Of a stretch of 64,000 nucleotides of DNA, positions 1 through 8,535 are shown piece by piece; the stretch's first letter is position 1; each line of letters opens with the position of its first letter. The notes under the pieces were generated by a model. It was not told the origin of the DNA and ran no database searches. It saw nothing but the letters and a program-made list of their open reading frames with translations. Origin of the DNA: Jannaschia marina (GTDB taxonomy: Bacteria > Pseudomonadota > Alphaproteobacteria > Rhodobacterales > Rhodobacteraceae); assembly GCF_013404595.1 (NCBI RefSeq), contig NZ_JABVAX010000005.1, forward strand, positions 157,273 through 221,272. Direction: 5' to 3'. Position numbers and translations under genes: made by a program.

Positions 1-1
1 C

Positions 2-346
2 GAGGAAACCGGCGACGTCGTGCTGACCCGCATCGCCTGCCGGCTCTTCGACGATCAGACCTGCCGCTGCTCGAACTACGCCGAGCGGCTGCGCTTCGTG
101 CCCGAGTGCGTCGTCCTGACGCCCAGGACCCTGCCCGACGCGGCCTATTTCATGCCCGAGACCTGCGCCTACCGCCGCCTCCACGAGGGCCGCGCCCTGC
201 CCCATTGGCACCCGCTCCTGACCGGAGACCCGATGTCGCCGCACCGGGCGGGCGCGTCGATGATGGACGAGACGCTGTCCGAGACGCTCGTGCGGGAGGA
301 GGACTGGGAGGACCACCTGATCGAGGAGCCCACGGGAGGGGCCTGA
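2..346 (+). CDS. YcgN-family cysteine cluster protein (UPF0260), 3' part
   Basis: The frame is open from the window edge, so only the last 114 residues are present and the true start lies outside. The residues CRLFDDQTCRCSNYAERLR followed by CVVLTP and CAYRRL reproduce the cysteine-rich pattern of the UPF0260/YcgN family, which is thought to bind a metal or iron-sulfur cluster; its function is unknown. The segment WHPLLTGDP near the end is also typical of the family. The stop codon overlaps the start of the threonine aldolase gene (TGATG), so the two are probably co-transcribed. I am confident of the family but not of any biochemical role. Confidence 0.85.
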   Translation, partial: EETGDVVLTRIACRLFDDQTCRCSNYAERLRFVPECVVLTPRTLPDAAYFMPETCAYRRLHEGRALPHWHPLLTGDPMSPHRAGASMMDETLSETLVREEDWEDHLIEEPTGGA

Positions 347-1365
347 TGAACCTGAACTTCGCCTCCGACAACACCGGACCCGTCCACCCGAAGATCCTCG
401 AGGCGATGGTCGCCGCCAACGCGGGTGCCGCCATGCCCTACGGCAACGACCCATGGATGCCGCAGGTGACGGAGCGGATCCGCGACCTCTTCGACTGGCC
501 CGAGGCGGAGGTCCTGCTGGTGGCGACGGGGACGGGAGCCAATGCACTCGCGCTCGCCGGGCTGGTACCGCCCTGGGGCTCCGTCCTCTGCCACCGGATC
601 GCGCATATCGAGGAGGATGAATGCGGCGCGCCCGAATTCTACACGGGCGGCGCGAAACTCACGCTGGTGGACGGCGCGCAGGGCCGCGTCGATCCCGACG
701 CCCTCGCCACCGCGATCGCCCGCACCGGCGGGTCGGTGCACAATGTCCAGAAAGGCGCGCTCTCGCTCACAAACGTGACCGAGGCCGGCACCGTCTATGC
801 GCTCGAAGACCTCCACCGCCTGACGCGGACGGCCCGCGACGCCGGCCTTGCCACCCACCTCGACGGCGCGCGTTTCGCCAACGCCTGCGCCGCGCTCGGC
901 TGCAGCGCCGCCGACATGGCGCGTGGCTTCGACATGGTGAGCTTAGGCGGCACCAAGAACGGCTGCATGGGGGTCGAGGCGATCGTCATGCGCGACCCGG
1001 CCCACCACTGGGAGATGCAGCTCAGGCGCAAGCGCGCCGCTCAGCTCTGGTCGAAGCACCGCTTCCTCTCGGCGCAGATGCTGGCCTACCTCGAGGACGA
1101 CCTCTGGTTGGAGACGGCCCGCTCCGCCAACGCGGCCGGGCAGCGCCTCCTCGCCGGCCTCCGCAAGGTCGGGGCGGATATGGACTGGGAGCCGGCGGCG
1201 AACCTCGCCTTCGCCCGCCTGCCCCGTGCCGCGCACGACCGCGCACGTGCCGAGGCGCAGTACTACCTGATGGACGAGGCCGAGCGCCCGCTCTGCCGCC
1301 TCGTCTGCGACTGGACGAAAACAGACGCTGAAGTCGACAGGCTCCTCGCCCTCTTCGCGGGCTGA
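346..1365 (+). CDS. ltaE: Low-specificity L-threonine aldolase
   Basis: This 339-residue protein is a fold-type I PLP enzyme that cleaves L-threonine or allo-threonine to glycine and acetaldehyde in the cytoplasm. HLDGARF at residues 171-177 carries the aspartate that pairs with the PLP ring nitrogen, and GGTKNG at 201-206 holds the Schiff-base lysine (Lys204). The length is normal for the family. The ATG at 346 is chosen because it overlaps the upstream stop and gives the usual N-terminus MNLNFASDN; a longer frame runs upstream but has no family resemblance. A GAGTATTT-type repeat follows the stop codon. Confidence 0.93.
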   Translation: MNLNFASDNTGPVHPKILEAMVAANAGAAMPYGNDPWMPQVTERIRDLFDWPEAEVLLVATGTGANALALAGLVPPWGSVLCHRIAHIEEDECGAPEFYTGGAKLTLVDGAQGRVDPDALATAIARTGGSVHNVQKGALSLTNVTEAGTVYALEDLHRLTRTARDAGLATHLDGARFANACAALGCSAADMARGFDMVSLGGTKNGCMGVEAIVMRDPAHHWEMQLRRKRAAQLWSKHRFLSAQMLAYLEDDLWLETARSANAAGQRLLAGLRKVGADMDWEPAANLAFARLPRAAHDRARAEAQYYLMDEAERPLCRLVCDWTKTDAEVDRLLALFAG

Positions 1366-1370
1366 GGCCT

Positions 1371-1389
1371 CTTCCTGCTCCAAATACTC
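1371..1389 (-). repeat. Short GAGTATTT...AGGAAG intergenic repeat
   Basis: Read on the minus strand this is GAGTATTTGGAGCAGGAAG, a degenerate copy of the motif also found at 9643, 19338, 20529 and, inside a gene, at 44547. It starts 6 bases after the ltaE stop. Its function is unknown. Similar sequences are, from memory, common between genes in Rhodobacteraceae. Confidence 0.55.
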
Positions 1390-1426
1390 ATCGGCGCGGC
1401 GGGCCGAACGGGCACGGCCTTCGGGC

Positions 1427-1672
1427 TTACTTCCCCGAAGCCTCCAGCGCGTCGAGCCGGGCCTTCAGCGCCTCGTTTTCCTCGCGGGCCTTCTGGGCCA
1501 TCGCACGGACGGCGTCGAACTCCTCGCGGGTGACGAAGTCGCGGTCGGCCATCCAGCGGTCGAGCATCGACTTCATCGCCGTCTCGGCTTCCTCCTTCGC
1601 GCCCTGGGCCACGCCCATCGCGTTGGTCATCAGCTGACCGATGTCGTCCATGATGCGGTTGCGGGTCTGCAT
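1427..1672 (-). CDS. ubiK: Ubiquinone biosynthesis accessory factor UbiK (BMFP family)
   Basis: This 81-residue protein belongs to the BMFP/UbiK family. Members form coiled-coil oligomers and assist the late steps of ubiquinone synthesis, probably by organising UbiJ and lipid. The second half (about residues 48-79) is an uninterrupted amphipathic coiled coil rich in Glu, Ala and Lys, and residues 45-52 (DFVTREEF) match the conserved start of that helix. The gene is divergent from lgt, with about 95 bases between the two starts. The ATG at 1672 gives the usual family length; a much longer upstream frame is antisense to lgt and is not credible. Confidence 0.88.
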   Translation of the reverse strand: MQTRNRIMDDIGQLMTNAMGVAQGAKEEAETAMKSMLDRWMADRDFVTREEFDAVRAMAQKAREENEALKARLDALEASGK

Positions 1673-1768
1673 GTCTCGGGCCTCCGGATTGATTGCAGAT
1701 GATATGGGGGCCGGTGCCGCGAACCTCAAGGATTGACCGTGCCGCGGGGGGCGGGCATTGCACGGGGC

Positions 1769-2668
1769 ATGTTCGCCGCCCTGCCCCTCGTCCTGCCGTT
1801 CCCCGACATCTCGCCCGATATCTTCCGCCTCTCGATCGGCGGGTTCGAGATCGCGCCGAAATGGTACGCCGCCGCCTATATCTTCGGCATCCTCGGCGGG
1901 TGGCTCATGGCCCGCTGGCTCGTCATGCGGCCACGCTTCTGGCGGAACGGTAAGCTGCCGATGACCAAGGGACAGGTCGAGGACGTGATGACCTGGGTGA
2001 CGCTTGGCATCGTGCTCGGCGGGCGGCTCGGCTACGTCGCCTTCTACCAGCCTGGCTACTACCTGCAGAACCCGGGCGAGATCCTGGCCGTCTGGCAGGG
2101 GGGCATGTCGTTCCACGGCGGGGCGCTCGGCGTGGCGCTGGCCGTCGGCATCTACGCCTGGCGCAAGGGCATCTCCGTGCCCGCCATCGTCGACATCGCG
2201 GCCCTCGTCGCGCCCCTCGGGATCGGTCTCGGGCGGGTCGCCAATTTCGTCAACGCCGAGCTCTGGGGTCGCCCGTCGGAGCTGCCCTGGGCGGTCATCT
2301 TCCCCGGCGGAGCCGCGCAGGCCTGCGCCAACGTTGGCGAATTCTGTGCTCGCCACCCGAGCCAGCTCTACGAGGCGATCCTCGAAGGTCTCATCCTCCT
2401 CATCGTCCTCTGGATCGTCGCGCTCCGCGGCGGCCTCAAGGTGCCCGGTCTGATCTTCGGACTGTTCCTCGTGGGGTACGGGGCCGCGCGCACCTTCGTC
2501 GAACACTTTCGCGTCGCCGACGCGCAGTACATCACCCCCGACAATCCGCTGGGCCATGTCGTCGGCACGCCCGAGTTCGGCCTGACGATGGGGCAGCTCC
2601 TGTCGCTGCCGATGGTGGCCGTCGGCCTCCTCGTCCTCCTGATCGCGCGGCGCGCCCGGCCCGCATGA
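1769..2668 (+). CDS. lgt: Prolipoprotein diacylglyceryl transferase
   Basis: Lgt is an inner-membrane enzyme that moves diacylglycerol from phosphatidylglycerol onto the lipobox cysteine of prolipoproteins. The 299-residue product has about seven hydrophobic segments. It carries GGMSFHGG (about residues 111-118) and the Lgt signature GRVANFVNAELWGR (about 155-168). The ATG at 1769 is preferred; a TTG at 1733 would add 12 residues. The last four bases overlap the next gene as ATGA, so this is the first gene of a tight operon with midA and pgeF. Lipoproteins that need it are encoded nearby (12724 and 49282). Confidence 0.95.
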   Translation: MFAALPLVLPFPDISPDIFRLSIGGFEIAPKWYAAAYIFGILGGWLMARWLVMRPRFWRNGKLPMTKGQVEDVMTWVTLGIVLGGRLGYVAFYQPGYYLQNPGEILAVWQGGMSFHGGALGVALAVGIYAWRKGISVPAIVDIAALVAPLGIGLGRVANFVNAELWGRPSELPWAVIFPGGAAQACANVGEFCARHPSQLYEAILEGLILLIVLWIVALRGGLKVPGLIFGLFLVGYGAARTFVEHFRVADAQYITPDNPLGHVVGTPEFGLTMGQLLSLPMVAVGLLVLLIARRARPA

Positions 2669-3723
2669 GCGCCCTGCGCGACCATCTCGTCACCCGGATC
2701 CGCGCGACCGGCCCGCTGACGGTGGCCGACTACATGGCCGACTGCCTTCTCCACCCGGTGCACGGCTACTACGCGACCCGTGATCCACTCGGGGCGGCGG
2801 GCGATTTCACCACCGCCCCCGAGATCAGCCAGATGTTCGGCGAGATGCTGGGTCTCTGCCTCGCCCAGACCTGGATGGACCAGGGCCGCCCCGCGCCCTT
2901 CGCGCTGGCCGAGCTCGGGCCCGGCCGGGGCACGCTCATGGCCGACATCTTGCGCGCAACCCGCGCGGTGCCGGGTTTCGCGGAGGCCGTTGAGGTGCAC
3001 CTTGTCGAGGCATCGCCCGTCCTGCGCGCGCGGCAGGCGGAGACGCTCGCCGGTCACGCCCCCGTCTGGCACGACACCGTCGAGGGGCTTCCGGACGGAC
3101 CGCTCTTCCTCGTGGCGAACGAGTTTCTCGACGCCCTCCCGATCCGGCAGCACGTGCGCGACGGCGGCGGCTGGCGCGAACGGCTGGTGACGGTCGAGGG
3201 CGCGGCGCTGGCCTTCGCGCTCTCGCCGCCCCTCCCCGTGCCCGAGCTCGACCACCACGACGTCGCGGACGGCACGCTCGTCGAGCGCTGCCCCGCCCTG
3301 CCCGGCATCGTCGCCAGCGTGGCCGCGCGGATCGCAAGCCACGGCGGGGCGGCGCTCTTCCTCGACTACGGACACTGGCGCAGCCGCGGCGACACGCTCC
3401 AGGCGCTGCGCGGCCATGCGCCCGAGGACCCGCTGGCAAACCCCGGCGCGGCCGACCTGACCGCTCATATCGACTTCGAAGCCGTTGCCCGCGCCGCCGT
3501 GCCGGCCTGCGCGAGCGGGATGACGGCGCAGGGCGTCCTGCTGGAACGGCTGGGCATCACCGCGCGCGCGCAGGCACTTGCCCGTACCCTCACCGATGCG
3601 GCGCTCGACGCCCATGTGGCCGCGCATCGCCGCTTGACCCACCCGGCAGAGATGGGCGACCTATTCAAGGCAATGGCGCTCGTTCCTCCGGGTGCCGCGC
3701 TGCCGCCTGGATTTGACCCATGA
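2665..3723 (+). CDS. Class I SAM-dependent methyltransferase, MidA/NDUFAF7 family
   Basis: The 352-residue protein matches the MidA/NDUFAF7 family. The mitochondrial member dimethylates an arginine of the complex I subunit NDUFS2. Diagnostic stretches are GDFTTAPEISQMFGE (residues 46-60), the SAM-binding LAELGPGRGTLM (81-92) and VANEFLDALP near residue 150. A role in complex I assembly is plausible here but inferred from the eukaryotic relative. The start overlaps the lgt stop (ATGA) and its stop overlaps the pgeF start in the same way, which implies translational coupling across all three genes. Confidence 0.92.
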   Translation: MSALRDHLVTRIRATGPLTVADYMADCLLHPVHGYYATRDPLGAAGDFTTAPEISQMFGEMLGLCLAQTWMDQGRPAPFALAELGPGRGTLMADILRATRAVPGFAEAVEVHLVEASPVLRARQAETLAGHAPVWHDTVEGLPDGPLFLVANEFLDALPIRQHVRDGGGWRERLVTVEGAALAFALSPPLPVPELDHHDVADGTLVERCPALPGIVASVAARIASHGGAALFLDYGHWRSRGDTLQALRGHAPEDPLANPGAADLTAHIDFEAVARAAVPACASGMTAQGVLLERLGITARAQALARTLTDAALDAHVAAHRRLTHPAEMGDLFKAMALVPPGAALPPGFDP

Positions 3724-4484
3724 CGCTCGAACGCCTGACGTCCGACCTGCTCGCCCCCGTGGCGCATGGCTTCTTCACCCGCAAGGGCGGGGCGTCCTCC
3801 GGTATCTTCGGAGGCCTGAACTGCGGCCTCGGCTCCTCGGACCAGACGGAAGCGGTCGAGATGAATCGCTCCCGCGTGGCCGAGGCGATGGGCGGCCCGC
3901 TCCATGGCGTGCATCAGGTCCACTCCGCCGACGTCGTCGTGATCGACGGCCCGCTCTGCGACGCGACCGACCCCGAGGGCAACCCGCGGCGGGCGGACGC
4001 GCTAGTGACGAACGTGCCGGGGCAGGTGCTCACGATCCTGACGGCTGATTGCCAGCCGGTGCTGTTCCATGACCCGGAGGCCGGGGTGATCGGCGCAGCC
4101 CATGCCGGATGGAAGGGCGCGCTCGACGGCGTACTCGAGGCGACGGTGGACACCATGGTCGGACTTGGCGCGGAGGCGCGGAACATCAATGCCGTCATCG
4201 GCCCCACGATCAGCCAGCGGAACTACGAGGTCGGACCCGACTTTCCCGAACGCTTCCTCGATCGAGAACCGGAGGCGAGCCGCTTCTTCTCCAACGGCGC
4301 GGCCGATCACTACCATTTCGACCTGCCGGCCTACGGCCTCTGGCGGATCCGCCGGACGGGCGCGACGGCGGAGTGGACGGGGCATTGCACCTATGCCGAT
4401 CCGACCCGGTTTTATTCCTACCGCCGGAAAGTCCATTCGGGCGAGGCCGACTACGGCCGGCTGATCTCCGCAATCCGGCTCTGA
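3720..4484 (+). CDS. pgeF: Peptidoglycan editing factor PgeF / polyphenol oxidase (YfiH, LACC1 family)
   Basis: The 254-residue protein belongs to the YfiH/LACC1 family. Members act as zinc-dependent purine nucleoside phosphorylase/deaminases and, in E. coli, remove mis-incorporated L-Ser from cell-wall precursors. The three metal ligands are visible: His68 in VHQVHSAD, Cys111 in LTADCQP and His128 in AAHAGWKG. It is the last gene of the lgt-midA-pgeF operon. A hairpin 25 bases after the stop probably ends the transcript. The substrate in this organism is not known. Confidence 0.93.
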   Translation: MTLERLTSDLLAPVAHGFFTRKGGASSGIFGGLNCGLGSSDQTEAVEMNRSRVAEAMGGPLHGVHQVHSADVVVIDGPLCDATDPEGNPRRADALVTNVPGQVLTILTADCQPVLFHDPEAGVIGAAHAGWKGALDGVLEATVDTMVGLGAEARNINAVIGPTISQRNYEVGPDFPERFLDREPEASRFFSNGAADHYHFDLPAYGLWRIRRTGATAEWTGHCTYADPTRFYSYRRKVHSGEADYGRLISAIRL

Positions 4485-4508
4485 CGCGCGCTCCGGCGGA
4501 GCGGGGCC

Positions 4509-4533
4509 GAAGACTTTTCTCGGAAAAGTCTTC
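4509..4533 (+). terminator. Hairpin after pgeF
   Basis: GAAGACTTTTC at 4509-4519 pairs perfectly with GAAAAGTCTTC at 4523-4533 around a TCG loop, giving an 11-bp stem that is AT-rich for this genome. It has no T-tract on either strand. It follows the operon end and may act as a terminator or an mRNA-stabilising hairpin; the GAAGACTTTTC dyad may be a dispersed repeat. Confidence 0.6.
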
Positions 4534-4669
4534 CCGCGCGCCGTTGGCGGAACGCGTCGTCCCAAACCTGCCACATTCCCGCCCCCGAAAGACCCGGGCC
4601 CGGTCGCACCGCCGCCCATCCCCGCCGCCATACCGTCGTCAACGCAACGCACGACACCCGGAGGACGCC

Positions 4670-4816
4670 ATGTCCCGCCAGACCTGGATGGACCGCACCA
4701 TCGAAGCCGCCCGCGACAGCGACATCCGGATGCCCTGGGCCCGCCGGCCGGCACCCGTCGCTCCCGCCGAGGAGGCCCCTGCGGCCCAGACCGCCGCCCT
4801 GCGCGCGCGACGCTGA
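4670..4816 (+). CDS. Small hypothetical protein, 48 aa
   Basis: A 48-residue ORF (starting MSRQTWMDRTIEAARDSDI and containing RMPWARR) follows a strong Shine-Dalgarno, GGAGG at 4660-4664, five bases before the ATG. The first half looks like an amphipathic helix; the second half is Pro/Ala-rich and ends with basic residues. It stands alone between the pgeF hairpin and another hairpin at 4865. I do not recognise a named family. The ribosome site and flanking hairpins argue that it is a real gene. Confidence 0.6.
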   Translation: MSRQTWMDRTIEAARDSDIRMPWARRPAPVAPAEEAPAAQTAALRARR

Positions 4817-4864
4817 TACCTCTTTCCGATTGACCGGTCGTCGAGTCCCTCCGGCCGGTCGAAC

Positions 4865-4902
4865 CCGAACGCGGCCTCCGTCTGCCAGCGGGCCGCGTTC
4901 GG
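4865..4902. terminator. Bidirectional hairpin between convergent genes
   Basis: CCGAACGCGGCC at 4865-4876 is perfectly complementary to GGCCGCGTTCGG at 4891-4902, with a 14-base loop. It sits between the stop of the 48-aa ORF on the plus strand and the stop of the PLP decarboxylase on the minus strand (4904). There is only a short T stretch on the plus side, so termination is inferred from position. Confidence 0.6.
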
Positions 4903-4903
4903 C

Positions 4904-6325
4904 CTATTTCGCCGCCGCCCCCCGCCGCACGGCCCCCGCGACCTCCGCCTCGAGCGCCCGCACCGCCAGGGCCACGTCCGCATCGGTCGTGCGATGGTTC
5001 ACGATCGCCGCCCGGAGGCAGGACCGCCCGGCCACGCGGGTGGTCGAGAAGACGGCCTGACCCGAAAGCTGCAGCGCCGCCGCCAAGTCATCGGCATCCC
5101 CCGCACGCGGGTGGATCACGCAGAGGTTCGAGACGACGGGTGCGGCGAGGTCCAGATACTCCGACGCCTCGGCCAATTCGCCCATGCGCGCGGCCTGACG
5201 GCAGTTGTCGGTGATCTGCGCCCCGAGCGCCGCCTGCCCCAGCCCCTCGACCGTGGCCCAGACCTTGAGCGCCGCGAAACCGCGCGACAGCTCGATGCCG
5301 TAGTCCGTCGCCCACCAGTCACCGCCCGCGAGCCCCGCGCCCCCGGCGGCGAGATATTCGGGCCGCTCGCGGTAGGTGGCCCGGTGCAACGCGGCATCCC
5401 GGATCAGGACCGCGCCGGCGGCATAGGGCACGGCCATCCACTTGTGAAAGTCGGTCGCGATGGAGTGTGCCCGCTCGATCCCGGTGGAGAGATCGCGCCA
5501 CGGGGCCTCGGCCAGTCGCGTCCAGAAGCCGAAGGCCGCGTCGCAATGCAGCCAGAGCCCCTCCGCCTCGGCCAGATCGGCGAGCGCCGCGATGTCGTCG
5601 AACGTACCGAGGTTGACAGAGCCCACGGTCCCCACCACCGCCAGCGGATGCCGCCCCTCCGCCCGATCGCGGGCGATGGCGGCACGGAGCGCGCCGACGT
5701 CCATCCGACCGCCCGGCGCGGGGATCCGCGTGACCGCCCGTGCGCCGTGGCCCATGATCTCGAGCGCCTTCTTCACGCAGGAATGCCCGCCTTCGGCGAT
5801 GTAGACGCGGATCTCCGGCAGCCCGGCGATCCCGGTCTCGCGCACGTCGGGGAACGCGCGCATCCGGGCACAGCCGAGCGCGAGGATCGTCGCCTGACTG
5901 GTTCCCGTCGTCATCAGCCCCGAGCCCCCGTCCCACCCGGCGACGCCGTGCAGCCAGTCGATCACCGCCCGCTCCACATGCGCCGCGCCCTGATCGCGCC
6001 CGCCGGCATTGGCGTTCATCGTCGCGGCCACCATCTCGGCCGCGACGCCCGTGGCCGTGCCCGTGCCGTGAACCCAGCCGAAGAAGCGCGGATGCGTGTT
6101 GCCCGTGGCATAGGGCACGATGTCGGTCAGGATCCGGTCGAAGAGCGCGCCCGTCCCCGCGCCCTCCCCGCGGATGGCCACGCGATCGGCCATGTCGTCG
6201 GGCGGCGCGCGCCAGGGCAGGTCGCGCGCGGCGCGCAGCCGGTCGACACAGGCGCTGGCGATCCGGTGCAACTCCGCTTCGAAGGTGTCCCAATCGGCGG
6301 GGTCGAGCCTGTGCCCCGCGCTCAT
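4904..6325 (-). CDS. PLP-dependent group II decarboxylase (aromatic-L-amino-acid decarboxylase-like)
   Basis: This 473-residue protein has the layout of group II PLP decarboxylases such as tyrosine, DOPA or glutamate decarboxylases. YATGNTHPRFFGWVHG (about 72-87) is the typical N-terminal segment. WLHCDAAFG (258-266) contains the PLP-binding aspartate Asp262, and TDFHKWMAVPY (291-301) contains the Schiff-base lysine Lys295. The start codon overlaps the stop of the upstream TPP enzyme (ATGA), so the two are translationally coupled. The substrate cannot be told from sequence; aspartate, tyrosine, DOPA or a 2-amino acid made by the partner pathway are all possible. Confidence 0.88.
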   Translation of the reverse strand: MSAGHRLDPADWDTFEAELHRIASACVDRLRAARDLPWRAPPDDMADRVAIRGEGAGTGALFDRILTDIVPYATGNTHPRFFGWVHGTGTATGVAAEMVAATMNANAGGRDQGAAHVERAVIDWLHGVAGWDGGSGLMTTGTSQATILALGCARMRAFPDVRETGIAGLPEIRVYIAEGGHSCVKKALEIMGHGARAVTRIPAPGGRMDVGALRAAIARDRAEGRHPLAVVGTVGSVNLGTFDDIAALADLAEAEGLWLHCDAAFGFWTRLAEAPWRDLSTGIERAHSIATDFHKWMAVPYAAGAVLIRDAALHRATYRERPEYLAAGGAGLAGGDWWATDYGIELSRGFAALKVWATVEGLGQAALGAQITDNCRQAARMGELAEASEYLDLAAPVVSNLCVIHPRAGDADDLAAALQLSGQAVFSTTRVAGRSCLRAAIVNHRTTDADVALAVRALEAEVAGAVRRGAAAK

Positions 6326-7959
6326 GCGCCGCGTTCCATGTCCGAAAGCGACGCCCCGGTCGAGAGCATGTCTGGATCGAGCAGCAGTTCGATGACGGCG
6401 AGCGTGCCGCAGGCACGGGCCGCGTCCAGCGCGGGGGCGAACTCGGCCTGCGTCTGCACGACCCAGCCCTGCCCGCCATAGGCGCGCGCCAGCGCGGCGA
6501 AGTCTGGGTTCACAAGGTCCGTGCCCGAGACGCGGCCGGGATAGTGCCGCTCCTGGTGCATCCGGATCGTCCCGTAGCGGCCGTTGTTGGCCACGACGAC
6601 GATGGGGGCCGCGCCGTGCTGCATCGCCGTCGACGCCTCGTTCAGCGTCATCTGGAAGCAGCCGTCGCCAGCGAGGCAGACGACCGTGGCACCCGGCCGC
6701 GCGATCGACGCCGCAATGGCGGCGGGGAAGCCGTAGCCCATGGAGCCCGAGGTCGGCGCAAGCTGCGTGCCGTGACGCCGCCACCGGTAGTAGCGGTGCA
6801 GGAATGCGGCATAGTTGCCGGCCCCGTTCGTCAGGATCGCATCCTCGGGCAATGTCGCGTCGAGATGTGCGATCACCTGTTCGAGCTTCACCGCGCCCGG
6901 CGTCTCCTTCGGCATGGTCCAGGCCTCGTAGTCGGCCCGGGCCTCCGCCTGCTGTCCGTGCCAGCCGGGCAGCGCATCGTCGCGCGCCGCGAGCGCGGCG
7001 ATGACGTCGGCGGCCCGCGCGACGACGGCGACATGGGCCGACCAGATCCGGTTGATCTCGCCCGGATCGGCATGGACATGGATCACCTTCGGCGCATCGA
7101 GCGCCGGGTCGATCGTCTCGAACCCGCCCGTCGCGATATCGCCCAGCCGCGTGCCGAGCGCGAGGATCACATCGGCGCGCCCGAGCCGCTGCATCAGCTT
7201 CGGGTTCGGCCCGACGTTCAGGTCGCCCACGTAGGCAGGGGACGTGTTGTCGATGTGGTCCTGCCGCCGGAACGTCACCGCGACCGGCAGGCCGTGCCGC
7301 TCCGCCCAAGTGCGTAGGTCGTCGGCCGCCGCCTGTGACCAGCCGGGCCCGCCCGCGACCACGAGGGGGCGCTCCGCCTCGGCCAGCGTCGCGATCAGCG
7401 GGTCGAGATCGGGCACCGCCTGCACCGGCAGGGTGAGTGGCGGGCGGTCGAGCGTGGCGGCCTCGTCGCTCAGCATATCCTCCGGCAGCGCCAGCACGAC
7501 CGGCCCCGGCCGCCCCGATTGCGCGACCGAGAAGGCGCGGGCGACGTACTCCGGCAGGCGCTCCGTCGCGTCGACCTCGGCGACCCATTTGACGAGCCCC
7601 CCGAAGAGCGCGCGGTAGTCGACCTCCTGAAAGGCCTCGCGGTCGCGGTGGGCCCGCGCGATCTGACCGACGAAGCAGACCATCGGCGTCGAATCCTGCA
7701 TCGCGACATGCAGCCCCGCGCTGGCATTCGTGGCCCCCGGCCCCCGCGTCACGAAGACGACGCCCGGCCGCCCGGTCAGCTTGGCCGTCGCCTCCGCCAT
7801 CATGGCGGCCCCGCCCTCCTGCCGGCAGACGATGTTGTCGATTCCGCTGTCGCAGAGCCCGTCGAGTGCCGCGAGGAAGCTCTCGCCCGGGACGGAAAAG
7901 ACGCGCTCCACGCCCTGCAGGCGCAATTGGTCCGCCAGGATCTGGCCGCCGTGCCGCAT
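6322..7959 (-). CDS. TPP-dependent acetolactate synthase-like enzyme
   Basis: The 545-residue protein has the three-domain TPP enzyme architecture of acetolactate synthase, glyoxylate carboligase, sulfoacetaldehyde acetyltransferase and related enzymes. The catalytic glutamate is Glu48 in CRQEGGAAMMAEA. The metal/TPP motif GDGCFQMTLNE begins at about residue 431 and closes with NNG near 458. It lacks a neighbouring ilvN regulatory subunit gene and instead overlaps a PLP decarboxylase gene, so it is probably not the biosynthetic IlvB. The gene is divergent from the flavin reductase at 8011. The reaction is unassigned. Confidence 0.87.
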   Translation of the reverse strand: MRHGGQILADQLRLQGVERVFSVPGESFLAALDGLCDSGIDNIVCRQEGGAAMMAEATAKLTGRPGVVFVTRGPGATNASAGLHVAMQDSTPMVCFVGQIARAHRDREAFQEVDYRALFGGLVKWVAEVDATERLPEYVARAFSVAQSGRPGPVVLALPEDMLSDEAATLDRPPLTLPVQAVPDLDPLIATLAEAERPLVVAGGPGWSQAAADDLRTWAERHGLPVAVTFRRQDHIDNTSPAYVGDLNVGPNPKLMQRLGRADVILALGTRLGDIATGGFETIDPALDAPKVIHVHADPGEINRIWSAHVAVVARAADVIAALAARDDALPGWHGQQAEARADYEAWTMPKETPGAVKLEQVIAHLDATLPEDAILTNGAGNYAAFLHRYYRWRRHGTQLAPTSGSMGYGFPAAIAASIARPGATVVCLAGDGCFQMTLNEASTAMQHGAAPIVVVANNGRYGTIRMHQERHYPGRVSGTDLVNPDFAALARAYGGQGWVVQTQAEFAPALDAARACGTLAVIELLLDPDMLSTGASLSDMERGA

Positions 7960-8010
7960 CGTTCTACCCTCCCTCAGACCGCGTTGCAGTCGTTACGGAA
8001 AGGCGCACGA

Positions 8011-8535
8011 ATGTCCACCGCCCTCGGCCTCTGCGGCTCCCTCCGCCGCGACAGTTTCAACCGCAAGCTCCTGGCCGAGGCGGGCCGGCTCTACGGCGGG
8101 CTGGAGGAAGCCGACCTGCGCCTGCCGCTCTACGATGGCGACCTAGAGGCGGCCGAGGGCTTGCCCGCCGGGGTCGAGACGCTGGCCCGTCAGATCGCCG
8201 ATGCGCCGGCCGTGCTCATTGCCTGCCCGGAGTACAACAAGGCCCCGCCGGGCGTGCTGAAGAACGCGCTCGACTGGATCAGCCGTGCACCGGGCCGCGT
8301 GCTCGACGGCAAGCCGGTCGCGATCATGTCGGCCACCGCTGGGCGTGCCGGGGGCGAGCGGACGCTCGCCGCGCTGCGCCTCTGGCTCGTGCCCTTCGGC
8401 GCGGCGGTGCTGACGGGGCCGGATGTTCTCGTGGGTCAGGCGAGCGGGCAATTCGACGGTGCGGGCCGGCTGACGAACGAGATCAACCTGAAGGCCCTCA
8501 CCACACTGATGGAGAAGCTCAAAACAGGCTCCTGA
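8011..8535 (+). CDS. NADPH-dependent FMN reductase family protein
   Basis: This 174-residue flavodoxin-fold protein resembles the NADPH-dependent FMN reductase/quinone reductase family (SsuE, ChrR and YieF relatives). GSLRRDSFNRKL at residues 9-20 is the FMN phosphate loop. CPEYNKAPPGVLKNALDW at 72-89 is the family's best conserved stretch. It probably reduces flavin or quinones with NAD(P)H in the cytosol. Its end overlaps the end of the convergent TauE gene by 17 bases. The ATG at 8011 gives the compact family length. Confidence 0.9.
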   Translation: MSTALGLCGSLRRDSFNRKLLAEAGRLYGGLEEADLRLPLYDGDLEAAEGLPAGVETLARQIADAPAVLIACPEYNKAPPGVLKNALDWISRAPGRVLDGKPVAIMSATAGRAGGERTLAALRLWLVPFGAAVLTGPDVLVGQASGQFDGAGRLTNEINLKALTTLMEKLKTGS

